From an uncultured Eubacteriales bacterium (GTDB lineage: Bacteria > Bacillota > Clostridia > Oscillospirales > Ruminococcaceae), in assembly GCA_959605275.1 (NCBI GenBank), contig CAUHFD010000085.1, forward strand, positions 1 to 10,473: DNA of 10,473 nucleotides. The letters are read 5' to 3'. The stretch's first letter is position 1. The number at the start of each line of letters is the position of its first letter. Below the pieces are notes generated by a model. It searched no databases, was not told where the DNA came from, and worked only from the letters and a program-made list of their open reading frames with translations. Shown piece after piece: positions 1 to 6,264 of this stretch. A program made the position numbers and the translations under genes.

Positions 1-1
1 A

Positions 2-304
2 GGCGCTACCGAGGTGCACGTCCGTATTTCCTCTCCCCCCTTTACCAATCCTTGCTACTTCGGCACCGATATCGACAGTAAAGATAATTTAATCGCCTGC
101 AAAATGAGTATCCCCGAAATATGCTCTTATATTGGTGCGGACTCTCTCGGATATCTCAGTGTGGAAAGCGTAAATAAGATTGCCAACGGCGCCAAATGCG
201 GTTTCTGTGACGCCTGTTTCACCGGAAATTATCCCGTTGATCCGCCGCAAGCGACCGATAAAAACAAATTTGAATGTAAATTATCCGAACGCAAACAAAA
301 ATAA
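2..304 (+). CDS. purF: Amidophosphoribosyltransferase (PurF), C-terminal fragment
   Basis: This is the last 100 codons of glutamine PRPP amidotransferase, the first committed enzyme of de novo purine synthesis (PRPP plus glutamine to phosphoribosylamine). The 5' part lies outside the window; the frame is open from base 2 and ends at TAA 302-304. The opening residues GATEVHVRISSPP and the following PCYFG match the late phosphoribosyltransferase region of Bacillus-type PurF. Near the C-terminus, KCGFCDACFTGNYP has the CxxCxxC pattern which, with the cysteine of PCYFG, corresponds to ligands of the 4Fe-4S cluster in the B. subtilis enzyme. By family knowledge this implies an oxygen-sensitive clustered form. 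The gene is followed after 25 nt by purM, so it is part of the same transcript. Identity is secure; nothing can be said about the N-terminal glutaminase domain. Confidence 0.95.
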   Translation, partial: GATEVHVRISSPPFTNPCYFGTDIDSKDNLIACKMSIPEICSYIGADSLGYLSVESVNKIANGAKCGFCDACFTGNYPVDPPQATDKNKFECKLSERKQK

Positions 305-329
305 TACGTTACAGTAAACAGGAAAGAGG

Positions 330-1373
330 ATGAGGATTTTGAAAAGCTTCAGCGATAGCTATAAAGAGGCGGGCGTTGACGTTACCGCCGGTTATAAAGC
401 AGTAGAATTAATGAAAAGCCATGTTGCAAAAACGATGACTTCCGGCGTATTGTCCGGTATCGGCGGATTCGGCGGATTGTTTGAACTGGATATGACCGGT
501 ATTCAACATCCGGTGCTTGTTTCGGGCACAGACGGTGTCGGAACCAAATTAAAGCTTGCCTTTTTAATGGACAAGCATGATACCGTCGGTATTGACTGCG
601 TGGCAATGTGTGTCAACGATATTATCTGCTGCGGTGCAAAGCCGCTGTTTTTCCTTGATTACGTCGCAGTCGGTAAAAATTATCCCGAAAAGGTTGCGCA
701 AATCGTTTCGGGTGTAGCCGAAGGCTGTATACAGGCGGGATGCGCTCTGATCGGCGGAGAAACTGCTGAAATGCCCGGATTTTACCCGATTGATGAATAT
801 GATCTTGCCGGCTTCAGCGTCGGTGTTGTTGATAAAGACAATATTTTAGATCCATCTGTTCAAAAATCGGGAGACGTGCTGATCGCATTACCTTCCAGCG
901 GGGTACATTCCAACGGCTTTTCCTTGGTTCGTAAGGTGTTCAACGTAGAACATGCCAACTTAAACCAGCAAATTCCGGAACTGAACGGAACGCTGGGTGA
1001 AACACTGCTCACTCCGACTAAAATTTATGTGAAACCGATTCTCAGCCTGCTGGAACAAGTAAAAGTGAAGGCAATTTCTCATATTACGGGTGGCGGCTTC
1101 TATGAAAATATTCCCCGCTCTTTGCCGGACGGCATTTCCGCTAAAATCGACCGCAAAGAAATACGTGTCTTGCCTATTTTTGACGTCATTGCGAAAACCG
1201 GAAACATCCCTGAAAGAGATATGTTCAATACTTATAATATGGGTGTCGGCATGTGTGTTTCGGTCGATAAAAACGACGCCGATCTTGCCGTATCCGTCTT
1301 AAAAGAAAACGGTATTGACGCTTACATAATGGGCGAATTGTTCGCAAGCGATTGCGGGGTAGAAATATGCTAA
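330..1373 (+). CDS. purM: Phosphoribosylformylglycinamidine cyclo-ligase (AIR synthetase)
   Basis: Cytosolic enzyme that converts FGAM and ATP to AIR, the fifth step of purine synthesis. The 347-residue length agrees with the family (about 345). Recognisable PurM signatures are GTDGVGTKLKL (residues 66-76), the following GIDCVAMCVNDI stretch, GGETAEMPG (142-150) and LPSSGVHSNGFSLVRK (187-202), which belong to the ATP- and substrate-binding parts of the PurM/PurL superfamily fold. The N-terminus SDSYKEAGVDVTAGYKAV aligns with the usual start of the family. ATG 330 sits 3 nt after AGGAAAG; the TTG at 339 is an alternative start that would trim only three residues. The 3' end overlaps purN by 7 nt, suggesting translational coupling. 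No unusual features were seen. Confidence 0.97.
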   Translation: MRILKSFSDSYKEAGVDVTAGYKAVELMKSHVAKTMTSGVLSGIGGFGGLFELDMTGIQHPVLVSGTDGVGTKLKLAFLMDKHDTVGIDCVAMCVNDIICCGAKPLFFLDYVAVGKNYPEKVAQIVSGVAEGCIQAGCALIGGETAEMPGFYPIDEYDLAGFSVGVVDKDNILDPSVQKSGDVLIALPSSGVHSNGFSLVRKVFNVEHANLNQQIPELNGTLGETLLTPTKIYVKPILSLLEQVKVKAISHITGGGFYENIPRSLPDGISAKIDRKEIRVLPIFDVIAKTGNIPERDMFNTYNMGVGMCVSVDKNDADLAVSVLKENGIDAYIMGELFASDCGVEIC

Positions 1374-1990
1374 ACGTCGTCGTCATGGTTTCGGGGGGCG
1401 GCACAAATCTCCAGGCAATTTTAGACGCAATTGACAGCGGTAAAATCACCAATGCGAAAATTGCCTGTGTTGTAGCAAGCAATCCGAACGCTTATGCGTT
1501 ACAACGTGCCGCCAATCATGGCATTCCGACCGAAACGGTCTGCCGCAAAGAATACAGCAGTGCTGAATTCTTTGATGATGCTGTATTAGCGGTACTAAAT
1601 AAACATCATGCCGATTTAGTCGTCCTTGCCGGTTATCTCTCTATTCTTGGGAAAAAAGTCACCGATGCTTATGCGTACCGGATGATCAACATTCATCCGG
1701 CGCTGATTCCCAGCTTTTGCGGTCCGGGGTTTTACGGATTAAAAGTTCATGAAGCGGCATTGGCATACGGGGTAAAAGTAACCGGTGCAACGGTACACTT
1801 TGTAAACGAAGAAGCGGATGCGGGTGCCATCATTCTCCAAAAGCCGGTGATGGTGGAGGAAAATGACACGCCGGAAACCTTGCAAAAACGAGTCATGGAG
1901 CAGGCGGAATGGGAAATTCTGCCCCAAGCAATTGATTTGTTTTGCAACGGCAGAATCAAAATCGTCAACGGCAAAACCTACATGAAATAG
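1367..1990 (+). CDS. purN: Phosphoribosylglycinamide formyltransferase (folate-dependent GAR transformylase)
   Basis: Transfers a formyl group from 10-formyl-THF to GAR, giving FGAR. The 207-residue product has the phosphate-binding loop SGGGTNLQ (9-16) and the family's catalytic triad: Asn108 and His110 in NIHPALIPSF, and Asp151 in NEEADAGAII, equivalent to Asn106, His108 and Asp144 of E. coli PurN. GATVHFV just before the aspartate is also typical. I chose ATG 1367, within ATGCTAA overlapping the purM stop, because GGGGT at 1356-1360 lies 6 nt upstream; an in-frame TTG at 1352 would add only five atypical residues. This is one of two THF-dependent enzymes in the operon, which links it to the folate transporter gene downstream. 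Confidence 0.96.
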   Translation: MLNVVVMVSGGGTNLQAILDAIDSGKITNAKIACVVASNPNAYALQRAANHGIPTETVCRKEYSSAEFFDDAVLAVLNKHHADLVVLAGYLSILGKKVTDAYAYRMINIHPALIPSFCGPGFYGLKVHEAALAYGVKVTGATVHFVNEEADAGAIILQKPVMVEENDTPETLQKRVMEQAEWEILPQAIDLFCNGRIKIVNGKTYMK

Positions 1991-2022
1991 AGAATCCATC
2001 GAAACAGAAAGGAAAGAGGATC

Positions 2023-2718
2023 ATGTTGCAATTAGTAGAAGAATTACAGCAAAACAGCTATCCGGGACGCGGTATCGTGCTTGGCAAAAGTGCCGACGGT
2101 AATCAAATGGTTATCGCATATTTTATTATGGGAAGAAGCGAAAACAGTCGCAACCGTGTCTTTGTAGAAGAAAATGGCGGGATTAAAACACAAGCGTTTG
2201 ATCCGTCAAAGCTCACCGACCCTTCGCTGATCATTTATTCTCCTGTGCGGGTCATTAACGGAAAAACCATCGTCACCAACGGCGACCAAACCGACACCAT
2301 CTATGATTTTATCGCCAAAGGCGATACCTTTGAAAACGCACTGCAAACCAGGACCTTTGAGCCGGACGCGCCAAACTTTACCCCCCGTATTTCCGGCATC
2401 GTAGAGGGCGACCGGTACACCCTTTCTATTTTAAAAAGCGCAAACGGAAATCCTGACTCCACCTGCCGTTATTTCTTTGATTATCAGTCTCCACTTGCGG
2501 GTGAAGGACATTTTATACATACCTATCGCTGTGACGGCAACCCGATTCCTTCCTTTGAGGGAGAGCCGAAAAAGGTTGCTGTGAACGGAGATATCGACGC
2601 CTTTACAGAGTCCATTTGGAATAGTTTAAACGCTGATAATAAAGTTTCGTTGTTTACAAGATATATTGACTTAACAACCGGCGAAACACAGACCAGAATC
2701 TGCAATAAAAATCAATAA
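2023..2718 (+). CDS. purO: IMP cyclohydrolase, PurO-type (PF07826-like)
   Basis: Predicted to close the ring of FAICAR to give IMP, the last step of the pathway. The 231-residue product does not resemble the N-terminal MGS-like cyclohydrolase domain of bifunctional PurH. It carries the signatures I associate with the archaeal PurO / IMP_cyclohyd family, whose fold resembles Ntn hydrolases: YPGRGIVLG (13-21) and YFIMGRSENSRNR (33-45). Its position directly before a free-standing AICAR formyltransferase gene supports the assignment, since together the pair replaces PurH. ATG 2023 follows AAAGGAAAGAGG; in-frame codons further upstream lie inside purN and were not used. The gap to the next gene is 25 nt. 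The family call rests on remembered motifs, and activity is inferred. The symbol purO is used by analogy with archaea. Confidence 0.85.
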   Translation: MLQLVEELQQNSYPGRGIVLGKSADGNQMVIAYFIMGRSENSRNRVFVEENGGIKTQAFDPSKLTDPSLIIYSPVRVINGKTIVTNGDQTDTIYDFIAKGDTFENALQTRTFEPDAPNFTPRISGIVEGDRYTLSILKSANGNPDSTCRYFFDYQSPLAGEGHFIHTYRCDGNPIPSFEGEPKKVAVNGDIDAFTESIWNSLNADNKVSLFTRYIDLTTGETQTRICNKNQ

Positions 2719-2743
2719 ACAAGAGGAAGGATTTGAGATAACG

Positions 2744-3919
2744 ATGGCGAAAGAATTGGAATTAAAATATGGCTGTAACCCAAACCAAAAGCCCTCCCGA
2801 ATTTTTATGGAAAACGGCGAGCTTCCGATTCAGGTGCTCAACGGAAAACCGGGATACATTAATTTTATGGATGCCTTCAACAGCTGGCAGTTGGTAAAGG
2901 AATTAAAAGAAGCAACCGGACTTCCGTCCGCTGCATCATTTAAGCATGTCAGTCCTGCCGGTGCAGCAGTCGGCACCCCGATGACCGACGTTCAGAAAAA
3001 AATCTGCTTTGTGGATGATTTGAAGCTGACGCCGCTCGCCATGGCATATGCCAAAGCAAGAGGTGCGGACAGAATGTCTTCATACGGAGATTTTATTGCG
3101 CTTTCGGACGAATGTGATGAAGAAACTGCTACTCTGATCGCCCGTGAAGTATCGGACGGCATTATTGCCCCCGGCTATTCCGCAAAAGCGCTTGAAATTC
3201 TGAAAAGCAAACGCAAAGGCGGCTATACCGTTATCCAAATCGATGAAAATTACACACCTGCGGAGATGGAACGCCGCAATATCTACGGCATCACTTTTGA
3301 GCAAGGCAGAAACAATCTGCAAATCAACGAAGAAATGCTAAACAACCTGGTGACCGATGCAAAAGAGATGCCGGAGGGTGCGAAACGCGATTTAGTGCTG
3401 GCATTGATTACGCTCAAATATACCCAGTCCAACTCGGTTTGCTATGCCAAAGACGGTCAAACCATCGGCGTCGGTGCCGGTCAGCAATCCCGTATCCACT
3501 GCACTCGGCTTGCCGGTAATAAGGCTGACATTTGGTTTTTGCGCCAAAATCCCAAGGTGTTAAATCTCCCATTCAAATCCGATATTCGTCGCCCCGACCG
3601 CGACAACACCATTGATGTCTATATCTCCGATGATTACATGGATGTACTCGCCGACGGTGTTTGGGAGAATTTCTTCACCGAAAAGCCGGAGCCGCTCACC
3701 CGAGAAGAAAAGCGTGCCTGGCTGGATACCCTGACCGATGTAGTTCTCGGTTCGGATGCATTCTTCCCATTTGGCGATAATATTGAGCGTGCCAATCGCA
3801 GCGGCGTCAGATATATCGCGCAGCCGGGCGGATCTATCCGTGACGATAACGTGATCGAAACCTGCAATAAGTACGGCATTGCCATGGCATTTACCGGCAT
3901 CCGTCTGTTCCACCACTAA
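2744..3919 (+). CDS. purH: AICAR formyltransferase, free-standing (PurH C-terminal domain homologue)
   Basis: Transfers a formyl group from 10-formyl-THF to AICAR, giving FAICAR for the cyclohydrolase encoded just upstream. The 391 residues begin directly at the AICARFT domain: LKYGCNPNQ (7-15, usual form LRYGENPHQ), ASFKHVSPAGAAVG (64-77) containing the catalytic Lys67-His68 pair, SNSVCYAKDGQTIGVGAGQQ (229-248), QPGGSIRDD (360-368) and the C-terminal FTGIRLFHH. Bifunctional PurH is about 510-530 residues; the roughly 130-200 residue MGS-like IMP cyclohydrolase domain is absent here. ATG 2744 is 13 nt from the AAGAGGAAGG tract, a little long, but no in-frame alternative exists because TGAGATAA intervenes. 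The product is annotated as phosphoribosylaminoimidazolecarboxamide formyltransferase in clostridia with split PurH. The symbol is given for homology only; this is not a full PurH. Confidence 0.92.
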   Translation: MAKELELKYGCNPNQKPSRIFMENGELPIQVLNGKPGYINFMDAFNSWQLVKELKEATGLPSAASFKHVSPAGAAVGTPMTDVQKKICFVDDLKLTPLAMAYAKARGADRMSSYGDFIALSDECDEETATLIAREVSDGIIAPGYSAKALEILKSKRKGGYTVIQIDENYTPAEMERRNIYGITFEQGRNNLQINEEMLNNLVTDAKEMPEGAKRDLVLALITLKYTQSNSVCYAKDGQTIGVGAGQQSRIHCTRLAGNKADIWFLRQNPKVLNLPFKSDIRRPDRDNTIDVYISDDYMDVLADGVWENFFTEKPEPLTREEKRAWLDTLTDVVLGSDAFFPFGDNIERANRSGVRYIAQPGGSIRDDNVIETCNKYGIAMAFTGIRLFHH

Positions 3920-3955
3920 TATTTTTACTGCGAAAAGAAAGGATTGGTCATAAAA

Positions 3956-5230
3956 ATGAAAGTATTAGTAATCGGCGGCGGCGGACGGGAACATGCCATT
4001 ATCCGGAAGCTCAAAGAAAGCAGTCGGGTATCTGAAATTTATGCCGCACCCGGAAACGGCGGAATTTCCGCCGATGCCAAATGTGTAAATATCAAGGCAA
4101 CGGATATCGATGCCATGATCGACTTTGCCGTCAAAAATCAAATTGATTTTGCCGTGGTTGCACCGGATGATCCGTTGGTACTCGGTATGGTGGACGCCTT
4201 CGAAAAAGTCGGCATCAAAACCTTCGGTCCTAATAAAGCGGCTGCCATATTGGAAGGCAGTAAAGTATTCTCTAAAGAGCTAATGAAAAAATACCATATT
4301 CCTACTGCTAAGTATGAGGTGTTCGACGACCCGAACCAAGCAATTGACTATATCCGCTCCGAAAACACCTATCCTACGGTTATTAAAGCGGACGGTTTGG
4401 CATTGGGAAAAGGCGTGATCATTGCGGAGGATTTTGCGCAGGCAGAGCAGGCAGTTCGCTCCATGATGGAAGATAAAATTTTCGGTGAAAGCGGCAGTCA
4501 CATCGTCATTGAAGAGTTTCTGACCGGCCCGGAGGTTTCGGTATTAGCTTTTACCGATTCCAAAACAGTCAAACCAATGATCTCTTCCAAGGATCATAAG
4601 CGTGTTTACGATAATGACAAGGGATTAAATACCGGCGGTATGGGTACGATCGCGCCAAATCCGTACTATACCGATGAAATTGCACAAATATGCATGAAAC
4701 AGATCTTTCTACCTACCATTCGCGCGATGGTTACGGAAGGGCGTCCGTTCAAGGGCTGCTTGTATTTCGGATTGATGATCACGCCGAATGGTCCGAAGGT
4801 CATTGAATATAATTGCCGATTTGGCGATCCGGAAACGCAGGTGGTTTTGCCCTTGTTAAAAACCGATTTAATGGATATCTTCCTCGCTATCTATGAGGAA
4901 CGCCTTGCAGAATTGGATATTGAGTGGAAAAACGGCGCCGCCGCCTGTGTCGTCATGGCGTCGGGCGGATATCCGCAGAAATATCAAACCGGTCTGCCGA
5001 TCACGGGACTGGATCAAAGCGGTCAAACAAGCGCCGCAACCATATATCATGCCGGAACCAAAAAAGAGAATGACGCTTATCTCACAGCAGGTGGGCGTGT
5101 TTTGGGCGTCACGGCAACCGGAGAGAATCTGGAAGCCGCTTTGTCAACCGCTTATGACGCCGTAAAACAAATTTCATTTGACGGCTGTCATTACCGTACC
5201 GACATCGGAAAAATTAATACTAAAATCTAA
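3956..5230 (+). CDS. purD: Phosphoribosylamine--glycine ligase (GAR synthetase)
   Basis: ATP-grasp ligase joining phosphoribosylamine and glycine to form GAR, the second step of the pathway and the substrate for PurN. The 424-residue length is typical. Visible landmarks are the N-terminal nucleotide-fold loop GGGGREHA (7-14), the ATP-grasp segment VIKADGLALGKGV (142-154), NTGGMG (225-230) and the metal/ATP-binding EYNCRFGDPETQ (284-295). The start was set at ATG 3956, giving the canonical MKVLVIGGGGREHA; the in-frame TTG 3944 directly abuts the AAAGGA motif and is unlikely. The final codons (TDIGKINTKI, stop 5228-5230) run into the left arm of a 102-bp inverted repeat, so the extreme C-terminus may have been set by that element. 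This is the last gene of the operon in this window. Confidence 0.96.
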   Translation: MKVLVIGGGGREHAIIRKLKESSRVSEIYAAPGNGGISADAKCVNIKATDIDAMIDFAVKNQIDFAVVAPDDPLVLGMVDAFEKVGIKTFGPNKAAAILEGSKVFSKELMKKYHIPTAKYEVFDDPNQAIDYIRSENTYPTVIKADGLALGKGVIIAEDFAQAEQAVRSMMEDKIFGESGSHIVIEEFLTGPEVSVLAFTDSKTVKPMISSKDHKRVYDNDKGLNTGGMGTIAPNPYYTDEIAQICMKQIFLPTIRAMVTEGRPFKGCLYFGLMITPNGPKVIEYNCRFGDPETQVVLPLLKTDLMDIFLAIYEERLAELDIEWKNGAAACVVMASGGYPQKYQTGLPITGLDQSGQTSAATIYHAGTKKENDAYLTAGGRVLGVTATGENLEAALSTAYDAVKQISFDGCHYRTDIGKINTKI

Positions 5231-5318
5231 TTGAAAGCTTTAATCAATTTTCGAGGATAACACGTTCCGGTGCAATTCAGGTCGGAAAGAATTAAAGTGT
5301 TTCATTAGATTTTAGTAT
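5217..5318. repeat. 102-bp imperfect inverted repeat overlapping the purD stop codon
   Basis: ATACTAAAATCTAAT (5217-5231) is exactly the reverse complement of 5304-5318. The complementarity continues inwards: 5233-5244 pairs with 5291-5303 with one bulged base and one small internal loop, giving arms of about 28 nt. Inside, TTCCG and CGGAA can form a further short helix. The left arm contains the last codons and TAA of purD. It is distinct from the intrinsic terminator that starts 17 nt downstream and has no T-tract of its own. It could be a small MITE-like or REP-like element flanked by TA/AT bases, or a structured 3' UTR. No open reading frame or transposase is present. The structure is seen; its nature is open. 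Confidence 0.7.
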
Positions 5319-5334
5319 AAATAAGAATATGCAA

Positions 5335-5376
5335 AGAACACGCTTGGAATAAAAGAACAAGCGTGTTCTCGTTTTT
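5335..5376 (+). terminator. Rho-independent terminator of the pur operon
   Basis: AGAACACGCTTG (5335-5346) pairs perfectly with CAAGCGTGTTCT (5358-5369) across an 11-nt A-rich loop, followed by CGTTTTTA. A 12-bp stem plus T-tract about 105 nt after the purD stop marks the end of the purine transcript and insulates the folT promoter downstream. Confidence 0.88.
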
Positions 5377-5426
5377 ATATCTGAAAATCCATATCCTGTC
5401 ACTCCTTCTTTTGTTCTACCTTGCTC

Positions 5427-5455
5427 TTGTCAACAAAGCAGATACATGTTAAAAT
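5427..5455 (+). promoter_or_regulatory. Sigma-A-type promoter for folT
   Basis: TTGTCA (5427-5432) and TAAAAT (5450-5455) are separated by 17 bp, each a 5/6 match to the -35 and -10 consensus. The predicted transcription start is near 5462, a few bases before the first helix of the THF riboswitch, which is the expected arrangement. It lies between the pur terminator and the riboswitch, so folT can be expressed independently of the purine operon. Confidence 0.8.
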
Positions 5456-5466
5456 AAACACATATA

Positions 5467-5566
5467 GCAGAGTAGGAAAACAGGCGTTAAGTGTTTGGCA
5501 GACGGGGAGTTGCTGCCAGGACGAAAAACCGTTATGGTTTGCGGTCTGTTTTTCGCATCCCGCTGT
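5467..5566 (+). promoter_or_regulatory. Tetrahydrofolate (THF) riboswitch aptamer, class I
   Basis: The conserved blocks of the folT-type THF aptamer appear in order: AGTAG (5471-5475), GCGTTAAGTG (5484-5493), ACGAA (5521-5525), GCGGT (5541-5545) and GCATCC (5555-5560). The helices also fit: P1 GCAG/CTGT (5467-5470 with 5563-5566), P2 GAAAACAG/CTGTTTTTC (5476-5483 with 5546-5554), P3 TGGCAG/CTGCCA (5496-5501 with 5513-5518) and P4 AAACC/GGTTT (5526-5530 with 5536-5540). Its place upstream of a FolT-type transporter gene is where this riboswitch is normally found. It is expected to bind reduced folates and lower folT expression. The loop-3 pseudoknot with GCATCC is only partly convincing by eye (ACGGGGAGTTG, 5502-5512). 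Confidence 0.92.
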
Positions 5567-5577
5567 GACAATCCGAG

Positions 5578-5635
5578 GCAGTAATCCTGCACTTCCGAAT
5601 TTGTACAGCAAATTTATGATGCAAGGAGGTACTGC
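5578..5635 (+). promoter_or_regulatory. Predicted riboswitch expression platform sequestering the folT Shine-Dalgarno
   Basis: GCAGTAATCCTGC (5578-5590) can pair with GCAAGGAGGTACTGC (5621-5635): GCAGTA with TACTGC, TCC with GGA, and TGC with GCA. This would mask the AAGGAGG ribosome binding site at 5623-5629, which lies 7 nt before the folT ATG. The upstream strand begins 11 nt after aptamer helix P1, and it can alternatively close on itself (GCAG/CTGC). The pairing suggests ligand control at translation initiation, not termination; no T-tract follows. How the aptamer state couples to this helix is inferred. Confidence 0.65.
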
Positions 5636-5636
5636 T

Positions 5637-6203
5637 ATGAAAAAGTTTCTTTCTTTATTTACCCAATCCGCCGCAGAGCTGAAAAAGCTCCGCTCACTGA
5701 CCGGAATTGCAATGTTGGTCGCACTCAATGTTGCGCTGTCTTTCGCCACCATACCGATCGGCTCGACGATGAAGATCAGCATCAGCTTCTTGGCAATCGC
5801 CATTATGGGAATGCTGTACGGTCCGGTGGCAGCGGGAATGGGCGCTGCATTAGGAGATATTTTAAGCTACTTGCTAACGCCGGGAAACAGTATGGGAGCC
5901 TATTTTTTTGGATTTACTTTAACTGCGTTTCTGGGCGGAATTGTGTATGGCATCGCTTTTTATTCCTGTAAAGTCAGTGTTCCGCGTGTCATCATTGCAA
6001 AAGCTGCTGTCAATTTGCTGCTGAATCTGTTGCTGAACACCTTTTGGATTTTCATCCTGTATGGCAAGGCAGTAGGTATCGTGGAAATTTTCTCCCGCAT
6101 ATTTAAAAATCTGTTGATGCTTCCGCTGGAAATCGCCGCTTTGTTTATCATTTTAAAAGCCATCACGAAACTGATTCAACAAAAGAAAGTAACAATTGTT
6201 TGA
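5637..6203 (+). CDS. folT: ECF transporter S component, folate-specific (FolT-like)
   Basis: Membrane substrate-binding (S) subunit of an energy-coupling factor transporter that imports folate together with a shared EcfA/A'/T module encoded elsewhere. The 188-residue protein has a basic N-terminus and about six hydrophobic spans (roughly 20-38, 46-62, 64-80, 86-108, 115-142 and 155-177). Family-like features are MKISISFLAIAIMGMLYGP followed by glycine-rich GMGAALGDILSYLL, the FGFTLTAFLGGIVYG span, and the C-terminal NLLLNTFWIFILYGKA and RIFKNLLMLPLE motifs characteristic of FolT. ATG 5637 was chosen over upstream in-frame starts because AAGGAGG lies 7 nt before it and because the THF riboswitch occupies the sequence upstream. 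Regulation is by the riboswitch. The gene ends 61 nt from a convergent gene. Folate specificity rests on both sequence and riboswitch. Confidence 0.92.
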   Translation: MKKFLSLFTQSAAELKKLRSLTGIAMLVALNVALSFATIPIGSTMKISISFLAIAIMGMLYGPVAAGMGAALGDILSYLLTPGNSMGAYFFGFTLTAFLGGIVYGIAFYSCKVSVPRVIIAKAAVNLLLNLLLNTFWIFILYGKAVGIVEIFSRIFKNLLMLPLEIAALFIILKAITKLIQQKKVTIV

Positions 6204-6211
6204 AAATATTC

Positions 6212-6255
6212 AAGAAGCTCCTCCGCCCGCAATAGCGAGCAGAGGAGCTTCTTTA
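6212..6255. terminator. Bidirectional intrinsic terminator between folT and the convergent hydrolase gene
   Basis: AAGAAGCTCCTC (6212-6223) pairs perfectly with GAGGAGCTTCTT (6242-6253) over an 18-nt loop. On the + strand it ends in CTTCTTTATTT, 8 nt after the folT stop. On the - strand it lies 12 nt after the hydrolase stop and is followed by TTGAATATTTTC. The 12-bp stem can serve both convergent transcripts. Confidence 0.85.
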
Positions 6256-6264
6256 TTTAACAAA

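Noticed and set aside
3560..3916. 118-aa minus-strand open frame opposite the AICAR formyltransferase gene
   Set aside because: It is antisense to strongly conserved AICARFT motifs and has no ribosome site or family resemblance.
5421..5636. N-terminal extension of folT by 72 in-frame codons upstream of ATG 5637
   Set aside because: This stretch is occupied by the promoter and THF riboswitch, the extension does not look like protein, and the AAGGAGG at 5623-5629 clearly serves ATG 5637.
5399..5803. 134-aa open frame on the minus strand opposite the folT leader
   Set aside because: It runs antisense through the riboswitch and the folT coding sequence, and its product resembles no known family; a shadow frame.
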